A stretch of 6,178 nucleotides of DNA from JBDREW01 sp043819385 (GTDB lineage: Bacteria; Patescibacteriota; Minisyncoccia; Minisyncoccales; GWA2-38-27). Of this stretch, positions 1 to 6,172 are shown piece after piece. Location of the stretch: positions 1 through 6,178 of the forward strand of contig JBDREW010000004.1 of the NCBI GenBank assembly GCA_043819385.1, given 5' to 3'. Numbering within the stretch: position 1 is the stretch's first letter; every line of letters begins with the position of its first letter. The notes beneath the pieces are model-generated. The model saw only the letters and a list, made by a program, of their open reading frames with translations, made no database searches and was not told the DNA's origin. Both the position numbers and the translations under genes were made by a program.

Positions 1-47
1 GAAACAATTTTATCAAAAACAATTAAAATTAGTTAAATATATTTATT

Positions 48-518
48 ATGGAACATACGCCATTTTATACTAAAGAATTTTCAGATATTATAGGCAAATT
101 TTCAAAAGATGAATTATTTCCGTGTATTTCTGAAATTAATAAATTAGCAATTGATGTTTCGAAGTTTCGATCTAGCTTTTGGGGTGATCTTTCTAAAAAT
201 AAAATACTTAAACTTGAAAATCGGTATAAAGATATTTCTGTGAAATTTATAAATTTATATCATAAATGGAATACTCCAGATATATTATTTAAAGATTTGA
301 ATCAAAATCCAAAGGATATAGAAAAAGATGGAAAAATAATAGCCGATTATTTTAGTACTAATCAAGCAGTTATGAAACATATTAATGAATCATTTCGTTT
401 ATTGGGCTATATTGATAAGATATTAACTGGACAGGATACGGCTTTTTATAATAGAGTTTCGATTGCTTTAGCTATAATAGCAGTTACGATTTCTATTATT
501 GTAGCTATCTTAAAATAA
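48..518 (+). CDS. Hypothetical protein with single C-terminal membrane helix (tail-anchored type)
   Basis: No family is recognised. The 156-aa product is a mostly helical, charged soluble region (about residues 1-135) followed by one hydrophobic segment at about 137-155, bounded by Arg136 and the final Lys156. There is no N-terminal signal peptide, so the likely topology is a cytosolic N-terminal domain anchored by its tail in the inner membrane. The soluble part holds aromatic-rich stretches (for example around residues 58-75) but no catalytic motif I can name. The ATG at 48 is the first start in the frame; no Shine-Dalgarno precedes it, only an A/T tract. It ends 5 nt before the helicase gene, which suggests co-transcription. 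By inference it could be a membrane-bound partner or regulator of the downstream nuclease genes. The coding call is good; the function is unknown. Confidence 0.8.
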   Translation: MEHTPFYTKEFSDIIGKFSKDELFPCISEINKLAIDVSKFRSSFWGDLSKNKILKLENRYKDISVKFINLYHKWNTPDILFKDLNQNPKDIEKDGKIIADYFSTNQAVMKHINESFRLLGYIDKILTGQDTAFYNRVSIALAIIAVTISIIVAILK

Positions 519-523
519 TTTCT

Positions 524-2560
524 ATGTATTATTTTTTTAAACAACACGAACAAAATTTTAAGGACTGGAGAAAATCTGGATATAAAGGAATTCCTGAAGA
601 GGGGATTGTCTTTTTAAAACATTTAGATTCAAATAATTTTAAACCAGAAGTTAAATTGTGGAATGAAAAACAATGGAAAAAGGTTCAATTAGAAGCAATT
701 GAAAGATGTGTTTATAGTTTTGAGATATTAGGAGAAAAGGATTTATTAACGAATATTGTAACTGGTGGAGGAAAAACAACAATTATTGGAGCAATGATAG
801 CTTATATGATGATAGTTCATAGTCAATATAAGTTTTTGATATTAACTCCGAATACGATTGTCAGAGAAAGATTAGTTGATGAATTTGATAAAAATTCTAA
901 TAGTTATATCTATGACGTTTTTCCATTTTTTACAAATTCTAATGAACATTTAAAAGATAGAATTTCATTACATAAAATGCATGCAACTGCAACTCCAACT
1001 GGTATAAGATCAGGTACAATAATTTTAGGAAATATCCATCAAATTTATGAAAAAACAAATAATTGGAAGGTGTTAATGGACAATATCGAATCTCTTTGTA
1101 TTTTTAATGATGAAGCACACAATACAAAAGCAAAACAATATAATGAATTAATTGCTAAATTAAAACCAAAAAGATTTTTAAGATTAGATACAACTGCTAC
1201 ACCAGACAGGTTAGATGGATTACATCCTGACAGTAAAATGGTTTTTCTTTATGGTATTGCTGAAGCAATGAAAGATAGAATTATTAAAAGAATAGTTGTT
1301 TTTCATCCAGATATTAAAAAAGTTAAATTGACTTATGAAGATTTAGAAACTGGCAAAACAATTTCAGCAGAAGAAGTTCCCTGGGAAGAAATTGAAAGAA
1401 GAAAGATCCCAGCTCGTAGATATATCACTAGTTTGAAACCAATGCGACAACAAATTGCTATTGCTTGCGAACTTTTAAAAGAGCAAAAGATGAGAACACC
1501 AAAGCCATATAAGCCACTTTTATTTATAGTTGCAATATCTATTAATGATGCTAAAAATATAGTTAAAGAATTAGAAAAAATAGGGAAGAAATATGGAATG
1601 GAAAAGATTTTATTGGTTACAAACAAATCAGAAGATGATTTAAAGGAGGCTGCTCGTAATTTGAATAAAGACCCTAATCCAGAATATGATGCAGTTGTTT
1701 CTATTTTAATGTTAAGAGAGGGTTGGGACGTTAGAAATATTTCAACTATTTTACTTTTTAGGAAATTTTCATATAAAGAAGTGGACGGTCAGATATTTTC
1801 AGTTTATGGTCCTCAGGTGATTGGAAGGGGATTAAGAAGAATGAGTAAAAATCCAAAAGAATGGGAATCTTTATTTGTTATAGATCATCCTATCTTAAAA
1901 CATAATTGGCTTTGGGATCATTTAAAGGCTATTCGATATCCTGATGATTTAGATCCTGCTAATATTGTGATTGATGAAGAAAAAATTCCAGAAGATAAAA
2001 ATATTGAAAAAATTGATGAAGGAGAAAGATCTCTTGAAGAAGCTGAAAAAAAATTAGAAATAAAAAATTTACCAGATACACCCGATCCTCCAGATGTTGT
2101 AGAACCAATTTATGAATGGCAGAAATATTTAGATAATCATAAATATGATTTCCGTAAAATAATTATTAGTCAAGATATAGACAAAATTAAAAGTTTAAAT
2201 ATTGTTTCAGATTTAACAACTATTGAAAGTGCTGATATTCCAGAAGTAGATGTTGAAAAGATTTCTAAAATAACGAAAACTGAAGATTGGACAATTAAAG
2301 AATTAAAAAAACAATTAATAAAACAGATACATTCAATTTCACGTGATGCTTTATTAGAATATGATAGAAATCCTGATGAAAGACAGATCACATTAATTAA
2401 AGTAATAAGAGATCATATTAGAAAGAGATTACTTAATGGAGAAGAAATTGAAGATTTAACCAATGAGGTTTTATTGCGTAGATTGTGGGCTGTTATAGAC
2501 CAAGTCCGTGATTTATTTTTGAAGCCTGAATTAATTGAAGGAATACTAACAGATAAATAA
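524..2560 (+). CDS. DEAD/DEAH-type SF2 helicase, type III restriction Res-like, lacking its nuclease domain
   Basis: This is an ATP-dependent DNA helicase/translocase of superfamily 2, 678 aa. Visible motifs in order are Walker A TGGGKTT (residues 80-86), motif Ia around LTPNT (107-111), Walker B DEAH (196-199), motif III TATP (224-227), motif V MLREGWDV (396-403) and motif VI QVIGRGLRR (431-439) with arginine-finger candidates. The EGWDV and GRGLR signatures are typical of type III restriction (Res) subunits and relatives. Full Res proteins carry a C-terminal PD-(D/E)XK nuclease; here the chain instead continues with an acidic, Pro-rich linker (about 480-530) and a charged helical region (about 530-678), and the nuclease is the separate next gene, 1 nt downstream. 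ATG 524 is chosen because it is the first start after the preceding stop; no Shine-Dalgarno is seen. All catalytic helicase residues are present, so it is likely active. The exact substrate and the existence of a partner methyltransferase are not shown here. Confidence 0.95.
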   Translation: MYYFFKQHEQNFKDWRKSGYKGIPEEGIVFLKHLDSNNFKPEVKLWNEKQWKKVQLEAIERCVYSFEILGEKDLLTNIVTGGGKTTIIGAMIAYMMIVHSQYKFLILTPNTIVRERLVDEFDKNSNSYIYDVFPFFTNSNEHLKDRISLHKMHATATPTGIRSGTIILGNIHQIYEKTNNWKVLMDNIESLCIFNDEAHNTKAKQYNELIAKLKPKRFLRLDTTATPDRLDGLHPDSKMVFLYGIAEAMKDRIIKRIVVFHPDIKKVKLTYEDLETGKTISAEEVPWEEIERRKIPARRYITSLKPMRQQIAIACELLKEQKMRTPKPYKPLLFIVAISINDAKNIVKELEKIGKKYGMEKILLVTNKSEDDLKEAARNLNKDPNPEYDAVVSILMLREGWDVRNISTILLFRKFSYKEVDGQIFSVYGPQVIGRGLRRMSKNPKEWESLFVIDHPILKHNWLWDHLKAIRYPDDLDPANIVIDEEKIPEDKNIEKIDEGERSLEEAEKKLEIKNLPDTPDPPDVVEPIYEWQKYLDNHKYDFRKIIISQDIDKIKSLNIVSDLTTIESADIPEVDVEKISKITKTEDWTIKELKKQLIKQIHSISRDALLEYDRNPDERQITLIKVIRDHIRKRLLNGEEIEDLTNEVLLRRLWAVIDQVRDLFLKPELIEGILTDK

Positions 2561-2561
2561 T

Positions 2562-2930
2562 ATGATTAGCAAAAAAGGAAATCTAACTAATTTAGAAAAA
2601 AGTCCTTACGGAAAAGAAAGTTATGATTCTGCATTAGAACGAGAATATATGGTGGAACTTGAACGAGACCCAGCAGTAATTAGGTGGACTAAAAAACATA
2701 ATATAAAAATACCTTATAAATTTTTAGGTTTTACAAAACATTATTATCCAGATTTTTTGGTAGAGTACAAAGATGGACATAAAGAAATACATGAAACAAA
2801 GGGATTACCATTGCTTTTATGGGCATCTACAAAGATTAAAGGACAAACAGCTGATGAATTTGTAAAAGAAAAAGGGTGGAGGTATAAGATTATAACAAAA
2901 GGTAGGCAGGCTTTTTATAATAAATTTTAA
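2562..2930 (+). CDS. Small PD-(D/E)XK endonuclease, Res C-terminal/TnsA-like
   Basis: This 122-aa protein has the layout of a minimal restriction-type nuclease fold. An SALERE segment (residues 23-28) supplies the first acidic residue, YPDF (62-65) gives Asp64, and HETKG (77-81) gives Glu78-x-Lys80, so the D-(x13)-E-x-K metal site appears intact. A conserved-looking tail, QTADEF then GWRY (about 95-108), matches the last helix and strand seen in TnsA N-terminal and type III Res nuclease domains. The order SALERE, RWxKxHxxKIPY, YPDF, ETKG is the same as in the C-terminal part of type III Res subunits, so I infer that it is the detached cutting domain of the helicase encoded 1 nt upstream. The tiny gap implies translational coupling and a stable complex. 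An alternative is a TnsA-like recombination nuclease, but no TnsB or TnsC gene is present. The fold is confident; the partner is inferred. Confidence 0.88.
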   Translation: MISKKGNLTNLEKSPYGKESYDSALEREYMVELERDPAVIRWTKKHNIKIPYKFLGFTKHYYPDFLVEYKDGHKEIHETKGLPLLLWASTKIKGQTADEFVKEKGWRYKIITKGRQAFYNKF

Positions 2931-2938
2931 AAGAAATA

Positions 2939-3532
2939 ATGACAGATTTAGATAAAATAATTTATCATCAGACTGATACTTGGCCAAGTTATAAAGAGTT
3001 ATCAGTAGAATCGAATATCGTAATTGCAAATTTTATTAAAAAAATTTATATTCAGGGTGTTTTTAAAGAAATAAAAAGATTAATGACTTTGAAAGAATAT
3101 CCTAATTGTAATAGTGTGGGTCATATTGTTTTAATATGTATTTGTTCGGCTATAGATTCTTTATCCGCTTATGCTTCTGGTGGCGGGAGAGTCGGAGAGC
3201 GTTTTACGAGCTTTATTGTAAGATATTTTCCTAGTAAATATTATGGCAAAGAAAATTTAATATACAATACATTTAGATGTGATGGTGTTCACGGGTGGAA
3301 TTTACATAAAAGCGTTATAAGTGGAATTTCAAACGATCCGAAGCACTTAGAAGTTAAATTTGATATTGCGTATATTTCTTTATATGACTTTTTTAATGAT
3401 TTAACGGAGGGTTTTGATAAATTTTATAATGAATTAAAGACAGACGATATTTTAAAAAATAATGTATTAAAAAGATATAAAAAAATAAGAGTAATAGTAG
3501 ATAAGATAAAGGATCAGGTTTTTATTGGTTAA
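2939..3532 (+). CDS. HEPN-like protein with R-x4-H motif, putative ribonuclease
   Basis: The 197-aa protein appears all-helical. Its most telling segment is LIYNTFRCDGVHGW (residues 107-120), where Arg113 and His118 form the R-x4-6-H motif of HEPN ribonucleases, in the usual setting of a helix preceded by Leu/Tyr and followed by His-Gly. A first helix with a conserved-looking acidic position, ICICSAIDSLSAYA (66-79), and RVGERFTSFIVRYFP (84-98) come just before it, as in HEPN proteins where an earlier helix packs against the motif. Such proteins act as dimeric, metal-independent RNases in toxin-antitoxin and abortive-infection systems. No membrane segment or signal peptide is visible. The gene starts 8 nt after the nuclease gene and ends 5 nt before the next gene, so it belongs to the operon. 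The HEPN assignment rests on one motif and on secondary-structure impression. A non-catalytic binding role is possible. Confidence 0.85.
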   Translation: MTDLDKIIYHQTDTWPSYKELSVESNIVIANFIKKIYIQGVFKEIKRLMTLKEYPNCNSVGHIVLICICSAIDSLSAYASGGGRVGERFTSFIVRYFPSKYYGKENLIYNTFRCDGVHGWNLHKSVISGISNDPKHLEVKFDIAYISLYDFFNDLTEGFDKFYNELKTDDILKNNVLKRYKKIRVIVDKIKDQVFIG

Positions 3533-3546
3533 AATTTATGGAAAAT
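3529..3546 (+). promoter_or_regulatory. Translation start context of gene 5, duplicated before gene 6
   Basis: The 18 nt ttaaaatttatggaaaat span the start codon at 3538 and are repeated exactly at 4424-4441 around the start at 4433. The last codon of gene 4 lies inside or next to it. There is no Shine-Dalgarno; the A/T-rich tract before ATG probably serves as an unstructured ribosome entry site. The function is inferred; the identity is directly seen. Confidence 0.5.
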
Positions 3547-4416
3547 GAAAATATTAAAGAAATTATAGAGCAAAGTGGACATGAATTAGAAAATGAGGCA
3601 GTTTTAATATTAGAAAAGAATAATTGGAGTTGTATTTCTTCTTCTTATTATGTTGATAATATCACTGGCAAATCGCGAGAAGTAGATATTATTGCAAAAA
3701 AAGAATTTTCAATTTTTGATATTGAAAATATAGAAAATATTTCTAAGAAAAAGAAAATATTAATTAAATTATTCATTTCTTGTAAATTTATTAAAGATGA
3801 TATTGTATTTTGGTTTGGTAAAAAAAATATAATTAAAGCAAATGAATTAGTAAAAAATGGATTGTCATTAAATCAAGAAGAATTAGAGAGGAATGAATCA
3901 GTTTTGAAATTTCATCATTACAACATAGAAAAAAATGTAGCGAATAAAAATGCTCAAAAAGGAAATAAAGATATTATTTTTAATGCACGTGAAGAAAGTA
4001 TTAAATCTTTTTTATATTCGCCGTTAGAAGATGATGAGTTTGAGTATAAAGAAATTTATAAATTTCCAATAGTAATTGTTAATAATTTTGATAATTTTTG
4101 CAAAAGAGATGATAGTTCAAAAGATAGATGTTTGAAAATAGAAAATAATTTTCAATTTGAAATTCTTTATTCTATTTTAATAAGTGGTCATCCTAAACGG
4201 AAATATTTTTTAGTTGATTTTATTAGTATAGATAGGCTCGAATTTTTTTTAAAAGAAAATTTTGAAAAAGTTGAAAAGAAAGAAAATTGGGAAATAAAAG
4301 AAAATGATATTTCATTAATAAAAAAAATATTGAGTGAAAAAATTAGAAAAGAACGTTTTTATGAGAACCGAAATGATTTTATTGAGAAAGAAGAATTTGA
4401 TCCTTATGATCAGTAA
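3538..4416 (+). CDS. Restriction-endonuclease-fold protein with altered active site
   Basis: The N-terminal part of this 292-aa protein follows the plan of a PD-(D/E)XK family in which SGxxLExE, YYxDxxTGKSREVDIIA and (I/V)ECK occur in order. Here SGHELENE is at residues 13-20, YYVDNITGKSREVDIIA at 37-53 with Asp50 as the metal ligand, and ISCK at 80-83. Lys83 is kept, but Ser81 stands where Glu is expected. Catalysis may therefore be lost, or a nearby acid such as Glu48 may substitute. The second half (about 174-245) has strands such as FPIVIVNN and KYFLVDFISIDRLEFFL, which resemble the C-terminal part of the same family. No membrane segment is seen. It starts 5 nt after the HEPN-like gene without a Shine-Dalgarno, and its start context is identical over 18 nt to that of the next gene. 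The role is probably nucleic-acid binding or cleavage in defence. Specific function is unknown. Confidence 0.85.
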   Translation: MENENIKEIIEQSGHELENEAVLILEKNNWSCISSSYYVDNITGKSREVDIIAKKEFSIFDIENIENISKKKKILIKLFISCKFIKDDIVFWFGKKNIIKANELVKNGLSLNQEELERNESVLKFHHYNIEKNVANKNAQKGNKDIIFNAREESIKSFLYSPLEDDEFEYKEIYKFPIVIVNNFDNFCKRDDSSKDRCLKIENNFQFEILYSILISGHPKRKYFLVDFISIDRLEFFLKENFEKVEKKENWEIKENDISLIKKILSEKIRKERFYENRNDFIEKEEFDPYDQ

Positions 4417-4423
4417 AAAATGA

Positions 4424-4441
4424 TTAAAATTTATGGAAAAT
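4424..4441 (+). promoter_or_regulatory. Translation start context of gene 6, exact copy of that of gene 5
   Basis: This is the second copy of the 18-nt sequence at 3529-3546. A 7-codon reading frame opening at ATG 4420 (MIKIYGK, stop at 4441-4443) overlaps this start in another frame. It could let ribosomes terminating there re-initiate at 4433, but nothing in the sequence proves that it is translated. Confidence 0.45.
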
Positions 4442-5950
4442 AATTTTACAATAATTCATATAGGACTTTTAACAGCAGTTTTTACTTTTAGTATTCCTAT
4501 TTTTTGGGGATTAGTAAAAAATATCATTGTTTTTTTAAAAGAAAAGGGAGAGGATATAACTAAAAATTTTATATCTTCTTATTTTGCTCGAAAGCTTTCT
4601 AAAAAAATAGTGGTAAAAATATTTTTACCATTTATTTTTTTTGGTTTTATCGGATTGTTTGTTATTACACCATTCCTTCAATGTTCATTTAGTTTGAAAT
4701 ATATGATTTGGATCTCTTATCTTAATACCATATCTTTATTTCTTTTTTCAGTCGTTAGTATAAAAATATTTGATATGATTTATGGTGATACACAGAAAGA
4801 GACAAATAACGAAATATCTGATTTTAATAAATTAGAGAAAGAATATGAAGAAAAAGAGCTTTTAGAATTTTTAGAATCAATTTTCCGAGAAACAGATCAG
4901 TTATTAATTAATAAGTATGGGATTTCTCCAAATAACCTAATTGAAAGCATTTTTGATTATATTAACGACAACTTAGAAGAATATTCTTCGAATGAAGGCT
5001 CTTTAATAAAAAAATTGGAATTTTATAGAAAATTGATAGAGATCATAAATAGTTTTTTAGAAAATAGAGAAATAAGTAATTTAGCTGTAAGATCTGATTT
5101 GTTAAAAAAATTGTTAAAATTACATTTTGGTTTATGGCATTTATATTATGGTTTATTATCTAAGACAGATGGTAAAAGGGAGGTTCATCGTTATTTAATA
5201 TTATTTACTTCTGTTAATAATATAATTATTAAATTATTTAGTTTATCTTTAGATAAAGATGTTGCATTTATTTTTTTGGAAGATATTGAATCTCATACAG
5301 AAGAAAAGAAAGAAGAATCAATAGATAGTTATAAATATCTTGATCAATTTCCTTTTAAAAATATTTTATTTGAAAATTATGAGAAATTTTCAAAGCACAA
5401 TGCTTGGGATTATCTTCCTAGAGAATGGTTACTTGATATAGAGAATATAAAAAAGAATAAACCAGAAGATATTAGGGTTATAGACTTTATTCTTAAGCAA
5501 TATGGAAGTTGGTTGCAAGGGAAAATTGATACTGACAATAAATGGAAAAATGAATTAGATGAAGTTCATATACATTGGTCTCCTCATATTTCACCTAAAG
5601 CTTGGGCTTATATTCTTACTTATAAACGTCGTACATGGGGAAATGATTCTAGAATAGAATCTTTAATTAAAATATCACCAAATTTTGGATGGATTAGTCG
5701 TTCTTTTACTCATTGGGGAAAAATTTCAGATGAGGATATTGAACAAAAAATGGAAGAACATGAAAATGATCAAACATTAAAAACAATAGAGTTGGCTCAA
5801 AATATTAATGTTTTTCATTTTTCAAAAGAAGAAGTTTTAAAAATACTAAAAGAGGCTAGTGCTTATAATCCTGAAAATGAAAAAGAAAAATCTACAAAAA
5901 AATATGTAATTTATTTATTTAAAAAAATTTTTAAATATATCAATAGTTAA
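4433..5950 (+). CDS. Membrane protein with three N-terminal helices and a large cytosolic domain
   Basis: No family is recognised. The 505-aa product has three hydrophobic segments at about residues 6-34, 58-80 and 90-117. The loop between the first two (about 36-59) is rich in Lys/Arg and the second loop is short and weakly charged, so the positive-inside rule predicts a cytosolic C-terminal region. That region (118-505) is helical, acidic near 120-150 and 285-300, and rich in aromatic residues; a cluster of Trp and His lies at about 379-430 (HIHW, AWAY, RTWG, FGW, HWG). No nuclease, ATPase or protease motif is visible. The tail (about 485-505) is basic and amphipathic. It is the last gene of the operon, 16 nt after gene 5, followed by a terminator. 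By inference it could be a membrane effector or anchor of a defence system; a pore-forming role is speculative. ATG 4433 is used rather than ATG 4420, which opens only a 7-codon frame. Confidence 0.88.
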   Translation: MENNFTIIHIGLLTAVFTFSIPIFWGLVKNIIVFLKEKGEDITKNFISSYFARKLSKKIVVKIFLPFIFFGFIGLFVITPFLQCSFSLKYMIWISYLNTISLFLFSVVSIKIFDMIYGDTQKETNNEISDFNKLEKEYEEKELLEFLESIFRETDQLLINKYGISPNNLIESIFDYINDNLEEYSSNEGSLIKKLEFYRKLIEIINSFLENREISNLAVRSDLLKKLLKLHFGLWHLYYGLLSKTDGKREVHRYLILFTSVNNIIIKLFSLSLDKDVAFIFLEDIESHTEEKKEESIDSYKYLDQFPFKNILFENYEKFSKHNAWDYLPREWLLDIENIKKNKPEDIRVIDFILKQYGSWLQGKIDTDNKWKNELDEVHIHWSPHISPKAWAYILTYKRRTWGNDSRIESLIKISPNFGWISRSFTHWGKISDEDIEQKMEEHENDQTLKTIELAQNINVFHFSKEEVLKILKEASAYNPENEKEKSTKKYVIYLFKKIFKYINS

Positions 5951-5978
5951 AAAATAAATCATTAAAAAATAATATTAA

Positions 5979-6010
5979 TTCTGATTTAGATCAAAAATTA
6001 AAAATCAGAA
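5979..6010 (+). other. AT-rich hairpin just upstream of the terminator
   Basis: The arms ttctgattt (5979-5987) and aaatcagaa (6002-6010) are perfectly complementary over 9 bp with a 14-nt loop. The right arm shares its last two bases with the left arm of the following terminator stem, so the two hairpins can stack or compete at the junction. It lies about 30 nt after the last stop codon and may protect the 3' end of the transcript. Confidence 0.45.
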
Positions 6011-6035
6011 AATCGTTGGCACAGCCAACGATTTT
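6009..6035 (+). terminator. Intrinsic (Rho-independent) terminator, probably bidirectional
   Basis: A perfect 12-bp stem, aaaatcgttggc (6009-6020) against gccaacgatttt (6024-6035), closes on a 3-nt aca loop. It has a GC-containing core, and the T tract of the right arm continues into gtct. The A-rich left flank would give a T tract on the other strand, so it could also stop transcription arriving from the right. It lies 58 nt after the stop codon of the last gene and ends the six-gene operon. Confidence 0.78.
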
Positions 6036-6059
6036 GTCTAAAAATTTTTCGGTTTATCT

Positions 6060-6094
6060 TCACATCAAAATTTCAAAGAAATTTATGGTTGTGA
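6060..6094 (+). other. Imperfect hairpin in the 3' intergenic region
   Basis: An inner stem aaatttc/gaaattt (6068-6074 with 6078-6084) with an aaa loop is extended, after an internal mismatch region, by tcaca/tgtga (6060-6064 with 6090-6094). Structure of this kind may arise by chance in A/T-rich DNA, but the outer pairing makes it more notable. Confidence 0.35.
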
Positions 6095-6112
6095 TAGGCT
6101 GGCAATAAGATA

Positions 6113-6148
6113 CTACGCTAAAAAATTGGGGGGGATTTTTTAGCGTAG
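6113..6148 (+). repeat. Long palindromic hairpin with a seven-G loop
   Basis: A perfect 14-bp inverted repeat, ctacgctaaaaaat (6113-6126) against attttttagcgtag (6135-6148), encloses an 8-nt loop of one T and seven G (6128-6134). The G run is striking in this A/T-rich region. There is no T tail after the right arm, so it is not a typical terminator. It may be a REP-type or MITE-like intergenic element; only one copy is seen here. Confidence 0.6.
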
Positions 6149-6155
6149 GGTTCTT

Positions 6156-6172
6156 GTCCAGCTTTGCTGGAC
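6156..6172 (+). repeat. Short GC-rich hairpin at the window edge, REP-like
   Basis: The arms gtccagc (6156-6162) and gctggac (6166-6172) pair perfectly over 7 bp with a ttt loop. It follows the seven-G hairpin by 7 nt, and actacg occurs at both 6112-6117 and 6171-6176, so the two hairpins may be parts of one larger repeated element that runs past the window end. The base composition is clearly more GC-rich than the operon. Confidence 0.5.

Noticed and set aside
9..43. Possible promoter (tttatc and ttaaat or tatatt) before gene 1
   Set aside because: In such A/T-rich DNA these hexamers are expected by chance; the best -10 candidate is only 4 nt from the ATG and the spacing of the others is poor. 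The operon may also start upstream of the window.
1333..1626. Minus-strand open frame of 97 codons
   Set aside because: It lies wholly inside the helicase gene opposite conserved coding sequence; its product is low-complexity and hydrophobic, typical of an antisense shadow.
1642..1663. Perfect aaaggagg followed by in-frame TTG at 1661 inside the helicase gene, a possible internal start
   Set aside because: None of the real gene starts here uses a Shine-Dalgarno, the spacing of 11 nt is long, and it encodes ordinary Lys-Glu-Ala codons, so chance is likely.
2170..2391. Minus-strand open frame of 73 codons
   Set aside because: Antisense to the helicase C-terminal region, with no start signal and no recognisable domain.
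2562..2930. TnsA of a Tn7-like transposon
   Set aside because: The fold is related, but no TnsB, TnsC or transposon ends are seen, and the direct neighbour is a Res-type helicase, which explains the gene better.
2817..3029. Minus-strand open frame of 70 codons
   Set aside because: It spans the junction of genes 3 and 4 on the opposite strand; the composition is Leu/Phe/Ile-rich as expected from the reverse of Lys-rich coding sequence.
4243..4250. T8 run in gene 5 (and T7 at 532-538 in gene 2) as phase-variation tracts
   Set aside because: Such homopolymers are common in sequence this A/T-rich; nothing else indicates slippage control.
4420..4443. Seven-codon frame MIKIYGK before gene 6 as a leader peptide
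   Set aside because: Too short to support as a gene; noted only as a possible re-initiation aid.
6113..6172. Integron attC site or CRISPR repeat at the 3' end
   Set aside because: No core GTTRRRY/RYYYAAC pair and no repeat-spacer periodicity can be seen.
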